A model generated the notes under the pieces. It did not search any database. It saw only the letters and a list, made by a program, of their open reading frames with translations, and had not been told where the DNA came from. Both the position numbers and the translations under genes were made by a program. Source: a virus. Taken from it: a stretch of DNA of 53,770 nucleotides. This document shows positions 12,800 to 21,266 of this stretch, piece by piece (positions within the stretch are counted from its first letter, which is position 1; each line of letters starts with the position of its first letter). Location: the IMG/VR virus record IMGVR_UViG_3300009684_001705, positions 1-53,770 of that record. The stretch is one strand, 5' to 3'.

Positions 12800-13402
12800 T
12801 TATATCAGCATTAAGAACTCATTATAGCGTGATGGATGTCCAAAGTCAAATTTAGTATGTTTTTTAACTTTTTTAGCTATCCATTTTAATTTTGCATTAC
12901 GAAGTTCTTGTGGATATTTGTTTATGATTTCACTTGCAGTCATATTTTGCGTATCTTTAAAACATTCTACGCCTTTCATGTTAATAGGAAGGTCGCAGAA
13001 CATGGAATGACCTATGGTTGTTCCCCAATAAGTCATTCCAAGCCTATCATAAAAGCCGAGGGCTGAGCGGTTACAGTCTAATCGTATGCTTGTAGCCCCG
13101 ACATCAACTGCTTCGAGAATATTACGATGTAACATTTCTCTGGCAGAACCTTTACCCCTGCCCGGAACAGGAGTAAAGATATTAGATATGAAGAGAACTC
13201 TGGATTTTGATTGACCAGAAAGTTTCATAAAACACACGGACAAAATCTCACCGTTCTCTTCTAAAACTCTGGGTGGCCATTTATCCCAAGCTTTCATATA
13301 GTTCCACATACCTATGGCAACTTTCGAAAACTTCCGATCTTTCCCAACCAGAGTATTATTATACCTCAAATATGCTTCTTTGTCAAGCGTTTTGTAGATC
13401 AT
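12800..13402 (-). CDS. GNAT family N-acyltransferase
   Basis: 200 residues. The acetyl-CoA-binding loop is FTPVPGRGKGSAREML (motif A, R/QxxGxG/A type), followed by the motif B segment LDCNRSALGFYDRLGM. GNAT enzymes transfer acyl groups to amines; one phage relative, Mu Mom, modifies DNA adenine. The start overlaps the amidoligase stop as ATGA. A perfect sigma70 consensus lies inside the first 15 codons (13358-13386), so a shorter product from a later ATG is conceivable. Target unknown; an amine on a hypermodified base or on the amidoligase product would fit the cluster. Confidence 0.75.
   Translation of the reverse strand: MIYKTLDKEAYLRYNNTLVGKDRKFSKVAIGMWNYMKAWDKWPPRVLEENGEILSVCFMKLSGQSKSRVLFISNIFTPVPGRGKGSAREMLHRNILEAVDVGATSIRLDCNRSALGFYDRLGMTYWGTTIGHSMFCDLPINMKGVECFKDTQNMTASEIINKYPQELRNAKLKWIAKKVKKHTKFDFGHPSRYNEFLMLI
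12821..12849 (-). promoter_or_regulatory. Sigma70-type promoter for the GIY-YIG/pyrophosphorylase genes
   Basis: TTGACT (12849-12844), 17-base spacer, TATAAT (12826-12821) on the minus strand, within the 3' end of the GNAT gene and about 60 bases before the start at 12760. Confidence 0.8.
13358..13386 (-). promoter_or_regulatory. Perfect-consensus sigma70 promoter inside the GNAT gene start
   Basis: TTGACA (13386-13381), 17-base spacer, TATAAT (13363-13358) on the minus strand. Both hexamers are exact consensus. It lies 16-45 bases inside the GNAT reading frame, so it drives either an N-terminally shorter GNAT or the genes after it. Confidence 0.8.
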
Positions 13403-14319
13403 ACTGAAAGAAATTTACGAGACTTACCGAGCTTGTTAAGACCAAGTTTTTCGGCAGTTTCATCATCAAGGTTGCGATCAGTACGTTCATGTTTGGTCTT
13501 TTCCCAACCAACATACATCTCATGATCGTATTCAAATGGTGGAAACTTGTAATCATTGTAGAACAGAATTTCCTGTACGTCTGGACCATTATTGAGCGCC
13601 GCATCAATCCATTCAGTGGCAAACTTGAAACAGTCTTCGATTTCACGTCGATCAACAGAGCTACGGAAACAACGAAATTCAATAGTCTTAGAATTTTTAA
13701 GAGCGTATGTGTGAATACCATATCGGAAAGGGCGAGACTGAGTAACCGCATCTTTACCACAACAATGAACACGAAGCCAATCATTGAAGTCAGTCGGTAC
13801 TGTCCCAAGATTAGTTGCGAGCCAGTCGGCCATAATACGCCCACCATCGTGCTTAAGATAAGTTTTGGCAGTCTTAGTGAGATCCATATTTGGAACAACT
13901 CGAAACTGGTAACAACGATCAATGGTCATGTGCTGATTATCACGAAGATAAAGCGACAGACGCTTCAATGCATCGATGTCTTCGGTAAGGCCAGGAACAT
14001 GAATATGGAGATGTCCATGGTTAACGCAACCGGCAGTCGGTACAGTGCCATGATCAACAAACATATCATGAAGCTTCATAATGTTGTCGACTTGCTCCTG
14101 CCATGTCTTAGTTGGTTTGGTATTGATCTCACCACCAACAGGTGGGTTAACACCCTTCGGGTCAGAGCCTAGTCCACGGTAAGGATCACGAAGATTTATG
14201 ATATCAGTTTCACAATATTCCCATGCGCCGAGCTCTTCGGGAATTGGCATTTTGCGATCAATATCACCCCATTCAATTTCATAACCATAAGTGAATGTGT
14301 TTCGATCATACTTTGTCAT
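13399..14319 (-). CDS. Amidoligase family protein (first copy)
   Basis: 306 residues. The pattern YGYEIEWGD (11-19), NPPVGGEINTKPT (58-70), NHGHLHIHV (100-108) and TIEFRCFRSS matches the COOH-NH2 amidoligase family with a glutamine-synthetase-like fold. These are predicted to join carboxylates and amines at the expense of ATP. It overlaps the class II glutamine amidotransferase gene (ATGA), a pairing described for this family in which the amidotransferase supplies ammonia. A paralogue lies at 43741-44532. Substrate unknown; peptide-like or amino-acid adducts on DNA bases or proteins are possible. Confidence 0.8.
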   Translation of the reverse strand: MTKYDRNTFTYGYEIEWGDIDRKMPIPEELGAWEYCETDIINLRDPYRGLGSDPKGVNPPVGGEINTKPTKTWQEQVDNIMKLHDMFVDHGTVPTAGCVNHGHLHIHVPGLTEDIDALKRLSLYLRDNQHMTIDRCYQFRVVPNMDLTKTAKTYLKHDGGRIMADWLATNLGTVPTDFNDWLRVHCCGKDAVTQSRPFRYGIHTYALKNSKTIEFRCFRSSVDRREIEDCFKFATEWIDAALNNGPDVQEILFYNDYKFPPFEYDHEMYVGWEKTKHERTDRNLDDETAEKLGLNKLGKSRKFLSV

Positions 14320-15002
14320 TGTAAATCCTCAATGTTATCCGGAACAGATATACCATGGCTCATAAGCGTAAAATCTATCACCATATAAACACGGTACATC
14401 TCGGTTTTTTCAATATCAGTTAATCCTGCCCGCTTTAAAATGTCAGCAGTCGAGGCAAAAATAGTCATTCTAGAATCAGAATAATAATATAAAGGTCGTT
14501 CTTCATTTCTAAATGCAGTAATTACCTTATCATTATCAATAGTACAAACCGCCATCGATGCCGGTCTAAATGTTTTTAATGGGTGTCCTTTTCCGCTTTC
14601 AAGTTGGCGCAAAATAAGTTCTGAGTCATTGGCTGTCTCAGTTTCAAAACCAAAGGATTTTCTCCATAATTCTTTTGGTTCTTGTGTGATAACTCCATTG
14701 TGGACGATTGAGAGTTTATCAGACGCCATAGGCTGATTGTAGTTAAGATCACTGGTAGAATAACGGATATGCCCAATACAATATAAGTTACCATCTTCAT
14801 TTCTCCAAGAATTTAAATCTTGAGTTTTAATAAATTCATCAGCGGGGATTGGTTCTTTAATTGTATTTATCATTTCGTTTTTCACATACGAAACGCCTGT
14901 GGCATGTTTACCACGAATCATAGACTGTTGAAAAAGACCACGAACTAAATCGTGATCTCCTTCATTAAAATTATCAATTGTTATTGCAAGAACACCACAC
15001 AT
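14316..15002 (-). CDS. Class II glutamine amidotransferase
   Basis: 228 residues with an N-terminal nucleophile Cys2 (MCGVLAI) exposed after Met removal, RGKHATGVS near 30, GHIRYST, SIVHNGVIT and ANDSELI, all hallmarks of Ntn glutaminases of the PurF/GlmS/AsnB type. It hydrolyses glutamine and hands ammonia to a partner. No synthetase domain is fused; the amidoligase encoded immediately downstream with a four-base overlap is the obvious partner. TAATG overlap with the dioxygenase gene upstream places all three in one operon. Confidence 0.88.
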   Translation of the reverse strand: MCGVLAITIDNFNEGDHDLVRGLFQQSMIRGKHATGVSYVKNEMINTIKEPIPADEFIKTQDLNSWRNEDGNLYCIGHIRYSTSDLNYNQPMASDKLSIVHNGVITQEPKELWRKSFGFETETANDSELILRQLESGKGHPLKTFRPASMAVCTIDNDKVITAFRNEERPLYYYSDSRMTIFASTADILKRAGLTDIEKTEMYRVYMVIDFTLMSHGISVPDNIEDLQ

Positions 15003-16312
15003 TAAAAGAATGAATCCAAACTAGCTGATTCTACTTTTTTATATGGATCGTTCATATAATGGGCTTTCATATAATCATACCATTCTTTATCTTCCCACAT
15101 TGCAGGAGATACACCATTCCAAAGAGTGCGATGCAATTTATGATTTTTATTCATACGCCGTTCTTCAACATATTTCTTGCGAAGCATTTCATAATCATAT
15201 GACTTAAGGTCAACCATCTTTTCACGGAAATATGCAACAATGGTCATACGATCGTTGTCATCACCGATAAGTTCATCGTTAGCATGAATACCTTCGTGAT
15301 TATTTACAAGGAGCATATCACCAGGCTGGAGATTAATAGCAATACGGTACTCAGGGAGAATAAATTGGCCACCTCTCCATCCTTTCCCGTCAGGCCCAGT
15401 AATACCGCATATGTTACTGAAGCCAGTAGTAAGATCGCCTGCATCACGGTGGCAGGCAGTGCGCCAGTTATGGTTAACAGTAAGAGTAGTGAAGACAGTG
15501 CCATCGATGCGGAATCGATAGTCAAGTTTGTCGGCCTCTGCATTTTGAGCTTTCCATCTACCAGGAATCAGTTCACGAAACTGATCATTCAGCTTGTGTA
15601 GATAAGGATATGAAAGAGCAAACTTATCTGGATTCTTTTCATTATATGCACAAGCACGACCATGAGGGATACGAGGATAACGATCAAAGTATCCAGCAAT
15701 ACCAGACATCACAGACTGCGCATAATTGGTGTCTGAAATATAATTATCAATAACATGCTGCGCTTCATTCATCTGCTCTTCACGAGACATATTATGAAGA
15801 CCCATAAGCCACTTATCAAACCAACCATGGTACTCAGGATAAATCTTAGTTACTTCCGAACGAAGCCAAACCTGACCACGTGTTTCTTCTTTTGAATTAT
15901 GTTTGTAACTTTCCTTAATTGAATCCAAAGTTCGATGTTCGTTATGTTCTACCATAGGATTATTAGGACGACACAGATACTCTAAAATTTCAATCTGTTC
16001 TGGTGTAACCCAGTCGCGATTACCACGACCTTCCTGACCTAGCTGGTCTCCACGAGGTCCAGCCGCCATACCACGGTTTTGTGATTCTGTTGCAGCCCCT
16101 CTCAAACCAATATATGCAGAATCGCATTCTTCTTTCGTAAATGTATTTTTACGAAACTTGAAAATAATATTATCTTCGGTGAGAGTACCGTCGATAGCTT
16201 CTGCATAAAGATCACAATCATCTTGAATAATTCTATCATAATAATTATTACCGACAAATGTTCCAAGAACTTCTTCTGAACTGATCTTTGGTCTTACTAA
16301 AATTTCTACCAC
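15002..16312 (-). CDS. TET/JBP-family Fe(II)/2-oxoglutarate dioxygenase
   Basis: 436 residues, GTG start with AGGAG six bases before it. The C-terminal half (about 270-365) carries TLTVNHNWRTACHRDAGD with HxD at H288 and D290, GGQFILPEYRIAINLQPGD, the distal His in NNHEGIHAND (H343) and an Arg-containing DRMTIVAYFR for 2-oxoglutarate. The pattern NxNxxTxxHRDxxD...GGxLxLPxY is that of the TET/JBP group, which oxidises the methyl of thymine or 5-methylcytosine in DNA. The N-terminal half is unassigned. It heads the amidotransferase-amidoligase operon, making 5-hydroxymethyl-base production in DNA the preferred role. Confidence 0.78.
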   Translation of the reverse strand: MVEILVRPKISSEEVLGTFVGNNYYDRIIQDDCDLYAEAIDGTLTEDNIIFKFRKNTFTKEECDSAYIGLRGAATESQNRGMAAGPRGDQLGQEGRGNRDWVTPEQIEILEYLCRPNNPMVEHNEHRTLDSIKESYKHNSKEETRGQVWLRSEVTKIYPEYHGWFDKWLMGLHNMSREEQMNEAQHVIDNYISDTNYAQSVMSGIAGYFDRYPRIPHGRACAYNEKNPDKFALSYPYLHKLNDQFRELIPGRWKAQNAEADKLDYRFRIDGTVFTTLTVNHNWRTACHRDAGDLTTGFSNICGITGPDGKGWRGGQFILPEYRIAINLQPGDMLLVNNHEGIHANDELIGDDNDRMTIVAYFREKMVDLKSYDYEMLRKKYVEERRMNKNHKLHRTLWNGVSPAMWEDKEWYDYMKAHYMNDPYKKVESASLDSFF

Positions 16313-16359
16313 AATTATCTCCTAAATTAGTTGAATCATATACTCGTATATATGCAATG

Positions 16360-16779
16360 TTACAACGTAATTTGTGCATTTCTCAAAACAATTTCATCAT
16401 GTGACTTTTTCAATACGCCAGCAATATCTGGTGGCGTCCAACCTTCGGGCTTTTGTACCTTACCATCCGCACGACGAAGAACCTTACCATCAACTAGCTT
16501 TGCCATATTTGAACGATGAACTTCTTCAAACACTTTATCTAAAGGAATACCATATGAAACGGCTGTTCCCAAAGCAATGTAGATAATATCAGCAAGAGCA
16601 TCTGCGATTCCTACAATGTCAGCATCTTCTTCAGCATCAAAATATTCATCAAACTCTTCTTCAAGAAGAGACATACGAAGTACACACTCATCAATACTTT
16701 CGGGAATAGCAGGAACTTCGCCAATACGTTGACCGAATGCCCGATGAAAATCTTTTACGTCATTAAACCAATTAGTCAT
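16360..16779 (-). CDS. MazG-like nucleotide pyrophosphohydrolase
   Basis: 139 residues. LLEEEFDEYFDAEEDADIVG followed by ADALADIIYIALGTA reproduces the EExxE...ExxD...DxxAD metal-binding pattern of the all-alpha NTP pyrophosphatase superfamily (MazG, HisE, dUTPase-like). These enzymes hydrolyse (d)NTPs to (d)NMPs and pyrophosphate. In a phage with modified DNA it might remove an unwanted dNTP, or lower host nucleotide alarm signals; the substrate is unknown. GGAG seven bases upstream and a TAATG overlap with the preceding gene fix the start. Confidence 0.82.
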   Translation of the reverse strand: MTNWFNDVKDFHRAFGQRIGEVPAIPESIDECVLRMSLLEEEFDEYFDAEEDADIVGIADALADIIYIALGTAVSYGIPLDKVFEEVHRSNMAKLVDGKVLRRADGKVQKPEGWTPPDIAGVLKKSHDEIVLRNAQITL

Positions 16780-17326
16780 TAATCCACTCCGGAGGTTGGC
16801 GGTTTTTCCACTTATGCAATTTTGACTTACCTATTCTATAATAATTCCGATAGTTAGTCAAGGGTTCATTTGAAATAATATACTCATCAGCCATGCATGA
16901 TGGCATAGGAGTCCAATCATATTCATGCAGGTTCTTGGGTGGCGACTGAAGCATATACGAGATCTCACCATAACATTTATGCTGTTTTTCGTAACGATAC
17001 GTATACTCGCCCATCAATGCAAAAAAGTGATCAACGAGCCAAGTATAATTTTCAATAGAATTACGGCACCAGACAGCAGAAGGATGATTGATATGAGTCG
17101 CTGCATACAAAACTGAATCTCTTGAATCATCAAGAACCCAAGCTTTGGTTTTGCGAGCGGTTTTCTTTTCTAAATTAACTTTGACGCCTTCTACCTGACG
17201 ACCGTCAAGAACACGATGTGCTGTCGAGAGCAACTGTGCACTCTCGAGGATCATCTTAACCACATGCTTATCAACCATCCATTCGGCAGCTTGAACGGGA
17301 TCATGATCAATATAGAAAATATTCAA
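16772..17326 (-). CDS. Conserved phage-type hypothetical protein, 184 aa
   Basis: 184 residues, TTG start with GGAG six bases before it. The N-terminus MNIFYIDHDPVQAAEWMVDK then HVVKMILESAQLLSTAHR looks strongly conserved and His/Lys-rich, and AVWCRNSIENYTWLVDHF follows. I have seen this type in other T4-like phages but cannot attach a verified function. It is translationally coupled to the deformylase and MazG-like genes. Confidence 0.7.
   Translation of the reverse strand: MNIFYIDHDPVQAAEWMVDKHVVKMILESAQLLSTAHRVLDGRQVEGVKVNLEKKTARKTKAWVLDDSRDSVLYAATHINHPSAVWCRNSIENYTWLVDHFFALMGEYTYRYEKQHKCYGEISYMLQSPPKNLHEYDWTPMPSCMADEYIISNEPLTNYRNYYRIGKSKLHKWKNRQPPEWIND
16833..16861 (-). promoter_or_regulatory. 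Sigma70-type promoter before the MazG-like gene
   Basis: TTGACT (16861-16856), 17-base spacer, TAGAAT (16838-16833) on the minus strand, inside the end of the 184-aa gene. It can drive the MazG-like gene and the dioxygenase operon behind it. Confidence 0.65.
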
Positions 17327-17327
17327 T

Positions 17328-17813
17328 TTACGCTCCGTTTTGTTTCCAGCGCTTCATGGCCTGTTCCCGATGGAACTTATTTGCTCTCTGATAATAAACT
17401 ACGCCATCCAGATGATCTAGTTCATGCTGGAAAATACGTGCTGACAAACCAGTAAACTGCTTAGTCAAAGTGTCTCCATTCGGTATCTGAAACCGAACCT
17501 TGATATGTTGCGACCTCTTTATCTTAACTAAAAGACCTGGAAAAGTCAAGCACCCTTCTTCGAGGACAATCTGATCAGTGCCAGGCATAACAATCCTAGG
17601 ATTAAAACAAACAAAGTTCTCAGGTGCGGCACGCATAGCAAAAATGCGATATCCAACACCAACCTGATTTGCTGCCAAACCAAGACCATTTTTTTCATAC
17701 ATAAACTTAACTAGATTTTGTGAAAATTCAATAGGGTCAAATGGTGGGTTTAAAAAATCAAAAAGTTTACATGTTGTCTTTAAAATAATATCGTCGCTTT
17801 TAACTAATTCCAT
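17328..17813 (-). CDS. def: Peptide deformylase
   Basis: 161 residues with all three deformylase motifs: GLGLAANQVG (44-52), EEGCLTFPG (85-93) with the metal Cys, and HELDH (130-134) with the two metal His and catalytic Glu. It removes the formyl group from nascent proteins. Phage deformylases are known from marine T4-like phages, where they are thought to support fast translation during infection. AAGGAAATACT precedes the ATG. It is near the short end of the bacterial size range, as expected for a phage form. Confidence 0.95.
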   Translation of the reverse strand: MELVKSDDIILKTTCKLFDFLNPPFDPIEFSQNLVKFMYEKNGLGLAANQVGVGYRIFAMRAAPENFVCFNPRIVMPGTDQIVLEEGCLTFPGLLVKIKRSQHIKVRFQIPNGDTLTKQFTGLSARIFQHELDHLDGVVYYQRANKFHREQAMKRWKQNGA

Positions 17814-17847
17814 AGTATTTCCTTCACCAGTGTCTTATTAAGTTTTA

Positions 17848-18498
17848 TCATGTTTCTCGTAAAATAAGATCGAAATTAATGATACAACGATAATTAATCG
17901 TTGGTTGACTTGAACAATGATATCTACTTCCATCAAAAAACACCATACGACCACGTTGTGGAGTTACTCTCTGGTGTTCTGTTAATGCTACTCCTACCGA
18001 ACCACCAACAGCATCATTGCTGGTTTGGTCGTATATAATAGTATCACCATCAGATCCATTACAATAATAGATACAAGCAATATGCTTCATCTCTTTTGGA
18101 AGATCTACATGAATACCATTATGCTCTTTCTTATATTGAGGAGCCATTGGTATTTGCAAAAACGCTCGTGTATAATGGACTTCTTTAACTTCAAGGCCGA
18201 AACTATAAAATTTTGGCTGGAAAATATTATTTACAATGGGTAGATAATTGGGAGATCGTTTTTGAATATCAGGATGTTTCAGAACATGAACGAAACCATG
18301 AGAAGGATATGAATGATTATTTACGCCACTAACATCGTTTAGAAATTTCCAATCAGACGCCATAATTGAATCATGTACTAGCTTCTGTTCGTTTTCGTTC
18401 AAAAATTTATCGACGATTTTTGTCTCAAACATTTTATTTTTCATAATTGTTTCGTACATTATATCGTACGTATCATACCATACTTCTTTTTCGGTCAT
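17848..18498 (-). CDS. 2-oxoglutarate/Fe(II) oxygenase, prolyl-hydroxylase type
   Basis: 216 residues. EHNGIHVDLPKEMKHIACIY carries the HxD motif, GRMVFFDGSRYHCSSQP the distal His, and NYRCIINFDL the Arg that binds 2-oxoglutarate: the double-stranded beta-helix oxygenase pattern. Such proteins are frequent in T4-like phages of aquatic hosts. It belongs to the prolyl-4-hydroxylase-like branch, unlike the TET/JBP-type enzyme at 15002-16312. Substrate unknown. Its start overlaps the gene 46 stop (ATGA), and a promoter lies 80 bases upstream within gene 46. Confidence 0.85.
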   Translation of the reverse strand: MTEKEVWYDTYDIMYETIMKNKMFETKIVDKFLNENEQKLVHDSIMASDWKFLNDVSGVNNHSYPSHGFVHVLKHPDIQKRSPNYLPIVNNIFQPKFYSFGLEVKEVHYTRAFLQIPMAPQYKKEHNGIHVDLPKEMKHIACIYYCNGSDGDTIIYDQTSNDAVGGSVGVALTEHQRVTPQRGRMVFFDGSRYHCSSQPTINYRCIINFDLILRET

Positions 18499-20201
18499 GC
18501 TATCCTCGAGAAATTTTTATGTTTTTCAAACACAATGCATCGATCGAACTTATCCTGAAGCTGATCACCCTTATGACTTATTATAAATGTATTCGTGTCT
18601 GAAGTCAAGCTTTTTATTACCTTCAGGAACTCTTCTGTGCCATTAGAGTCAAGAGAGCTATCAAACACCTCGTCCATGATAAGAAGGTTGGTATTGATAC
18701 TATTACGCAGTTTGGCCACCGCTCTCCATGTGAACAGGATCGCGAGATCGATTCGCATTTTCTCTCCTTCCGAGAAAGAAGCGTAGGAGAATTCATCACG
18801 ATATCTTGATTTGATTGTCTCATTAAAATTCTCGTCAAGTTCAAACTGACACATAAACTCCATGGAAGAAAGATACTTGTTGATCAATTTATTAATCACA
18901 GGTATATATTGTTTGATAATTTTCGACTTAATACCACCATCCTTGAGCACAATACCTGCAGCGTTAAGAAGGTTTTTTTCATTATAAAGATCGTTATAAT
19001 TCGTTTCAATTTCTTTTAATTCGACTTCAAGATCGTTTATCTGAGCGCCGTCATGCGCTTTTGATTTTTTACTTAAATTTGATATTTCTTTTGTAAGTTC
19101 GTCGCGGTAGTCAACAAGAGAATTAATTTTTGTTTTGAGGCGATGAATTTCCATTTTTTCATTGTTTATTTGCGAATGAATCTCAAGAATTTTATCAAGA
19201 CTAGCGTTTGTTTCGTCATATTGAGTTACTAGTTGGTTAAGACCAGTATCGATATTTTCTATTTCTCGAGTTTTAGTATCAATAGATATTTCACGAAAAT
19301 CTTTACTAATGGTCTGAGTACATGTAGGACAATTTTCATGTTTCTTAAAAAAATTAATATCATTGGAAATAATAGCACGTTTGGCTTCTATCTGATGTTT
19401 CAGAGAAGAAAGTTTCTGAACTTTCTTAGTAAGAGTCGTTTCATCACTAACGGATTCTTGAAGAGTTTTTAACTTATTTGATAATTCCCAATACTGATCA
19501 TTGATAACTGTAATATTATCATTAGTTTCATTAATCCGATTACGCTTCTCTTCGATCATTTGTTCATTATTACTTTGAAGTTCAAGAAGATGAACCTTCA
19601 TAAGTTTAATCTTTTCTTCAATAATTTTCTTATTATTAGAACATGTAACGATAGAGTCGTTGTTGATCATGATTTTGTTTTTGAGAAGCAAATTCATTGT
19701 CGTAAAAATTTGTAAATCAAGAAGGTCTTCAATAATATCGCGACGAGCAGCAGGAGACAACTGCATAAAGGACTGAAACGTTGCCGATCCAAGCACAACT
19801 ACCTGACAGAAAGACTTATGATTTACCTTAAGAATTTGTTTCTCTAAAATTTCCTGATAATCTTTCATCTCAGCTGATTGATTCATAAGATTACCATTCA
19901 TCCAAACTTCGAATATATTTGGTTTGATTCCACGAATGATTTTATAATTATTCGAATTAATAGAGAATTCTACTTCAACGACGAGCATCTTATTGGTGAT
20001 CGTATTGATCATCTGACCTTTATTAATTTTACGAAACGCTTTACCAAACAGAACAAATGATATAGCGTCAAGAATTGTAGACTTACCAGCTCCATTCTCG
20101 CCAACGATAATCGTCGACGTGTGAGTGTTCAAATCGATCTCTGTAAACATATTTCCTGTTGACAGAAGATTTTTCCATCGAAGTTTATTAAATAATATCA
20201 T
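18495..20201 (-). CDS. gp46: Recombination nuclease subunit gp46 (SbcC/Rad50-like)
   Basis: 568 residues. Walker A VGENGAGKS near 34-42, long central coiled coil interrupted by a zinc hook CPTC, ABC signature SFSEGEKMRIDLA and Walker B LLIMDEVFDSS near the C-terminus. With gp47 it processes DNA ends for recombination-dependent replication and host DNA degradation in T4. It overlaps gene 47 by four bases. Intragenic promoters at its 3' end serve the oxygenase gene. Confidence 0.96.
   Translation of the reverse strand: MILFNKLRWKNLLSTGNMFTEIDLNTHTSTIIVGENGAGKSTILDAISFVLFGKAFRKINKGQMINTITNKMLVVEVEFSINSNNYKIIRGIKPNIFEVWMNGNLMNQSAEMKDYQEILEKQILKVNHKSFCQVVVLGSATFQSFMQLSPAARRDIIEDLLDLQIFTTMNLLLKNKIMINNDSIVTCSNNKKIIEEKIKLMKVHLLELQSNNEQMIEEKRNRINETNDNITVINDQYWELSNKLKTLQESVSDETTLTKKVQKLSSLKHQIEAKRAIISNDINFFKKHENCPTCTQTISKDFREISIDTKTREIENIDTGLNQLVTQYDETNASLDKILEIHSQINNEKMEIHRLKTKINSLVDYRDELTKEISNLSKKSKAHDGAQINDLEVELKEIETNYNDLYNEKNLLNAAGIVLKDGGIKSKIIKQYIPVINKLINKYLSSMEFMCQFELDENFNETIKSRYRDEFSYASFSEGEKMRIDLAILFTWRAVAKLRNSINTNLLIMDEVFDSSLDSNGTEEFLKVIKSLTSDTNTFIISHKGDQLQDKFDRCIVFEKHKNFSRIA
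18580..18608 (-). promoter_or_regulatory. Sigma70-type promoter for the accessory gene block
   Basis: TTGACT (18608-18603), 17-base spacer, TATAAT (18585-18580) on the minus strand, inside the 3' end of gene 46 and about 80 bases before the oxygenase start at 18498. Confidence 0.85.
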
Positions 20202-21265
20202 TCTACAGTCAATGCCTCTTGATATAATTCTATAATTTTACTCGTCAATTTAACTGTATCAACGTTTTTAATTTGTGTCGTTTCAAGATACTTTTTAAAA
20301 ATATCAATGGTTGATTCAGCTTCATTGACAATGTCACCATCATCTTCTAAATTAAGGTTTAAATGATCTTCTACAATTTGCATTTCAATAGGATTTTCTG
20401 ATTCAATATTTTCAATAAATTTATCGAACCACAGTGGGTTATTTTTATTTTGAACAATGACCTTAACAATTTTTTTTCGATACTTGCTGTAATCAAACAC
20501 TGTTTCTAGGAACTTGGTGTCCGTGTCATTGTACCAAACTTTTTCGAACATAGTATATGGATTTTTTATAAAAGTTAATTCCCTAGTTTCTGTATCAAAG
20601 ATATGAAAGCCTTTTGGATCGTCATAATCAGACCAAGTAAACTCTCCATGACTGCCCAAATAACAAATAGTACCATCAGAGGAACGGTGATGGTAATGAC
20701 CACTGAGAACAAGATCAAAACGGTTAAAGATATTACGATCATCGCCATGAGAAACCATAGAACCTCTATACATCTCAAATCCTGCAAGCTCAAGGTGTCC
20801 CATAACAATTTGGGCCGGTGTAGATTTAATTTTTTCAAGTGAAACTTTCCTATTCTCGTCGCATATCCATGGAAGTAGTAGTACTATTATATTATCAAAC
20901 TCTACCTCGACTGGATAGTTGGAGTATACCTTGAACGTAGGATACTTACCGACTACAAGCTCGCGAAGAGCGTTGATATCGTTTGTATTTTTAAAGTATG
21001 TGTCATGATTGCCAGCGATGAAATGAACGGCGAGATTACGATCAGATAAAGGTTTTAGAAAATCTTCGCGTAAACGTCTGGCGGTATTGATGTTAACATA
21101 CTTACGGCGATCAACAAAATCCCCGAGATGTACAACGGTAGAAATATGATTGTCATCAATGTAAGGAAAAAATGTCTTTTCGAGGAACATTTTGCTATTG
21201 TCCATAAAGGCGACATTATCATTTCGAACTCCCCAATGAGTATCTGTAATTAATGCAATTTTCAT
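20198..21265 (-). CDS. gp47: Recombination nuclease subunit gp47 (SbcD/Mre11-like)
   Basis: 355 residues. Calcineurin-type phosphoesterase motifs in order: DTHWG (7-11), GDFVDRR, AGNHDTY, VMGHLE and SGHYHHRS. These bind the two metals of the Mre11/SbcD nuclease active site. Partner of gp46, encoded directly downstream. Confidence 0.96.
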   Translation of the reverse strand: MKIALITDTHWGVRNDNVAFMDNSKMFLEKTFFPYIDDNHISTVVHLGDFVDRRKYVNINTARRLREDFLKPLSDRNLAVHFIAGNHDTYFKNTNDINALRELVVGKYPTFKVYSNYPVEVEFDNIIVLLLPWICDENRKVSLEKIKSTPAQIVMGHLELAGFEMYRGSMVSHGDDRNIFNRFDLVLSGHYHHRSSDGTICYLGSHGEFTWSDYDDPKGFHIFDTETRELTFIKNPYTMFEKVWYNDTDTKFLETVFDYSKYRKKIVKVIVQNKNNPLWFDKFIENIESENPIEMQIVEDHLNLNLEDDGDIVNEAESTIDIFKKYLETTQIKNVDTVKLTSKIIELYQEALTVE

Positions 21266-21266
21266 A

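Noticed and set aside
16772-17326. Pyrimidine-dimer glycosylase (DenV-like) identity
   Set aside because: The N-terminus does not resemble T4 DenV and the catalytic pattern is not visible, so it is left unnamed.
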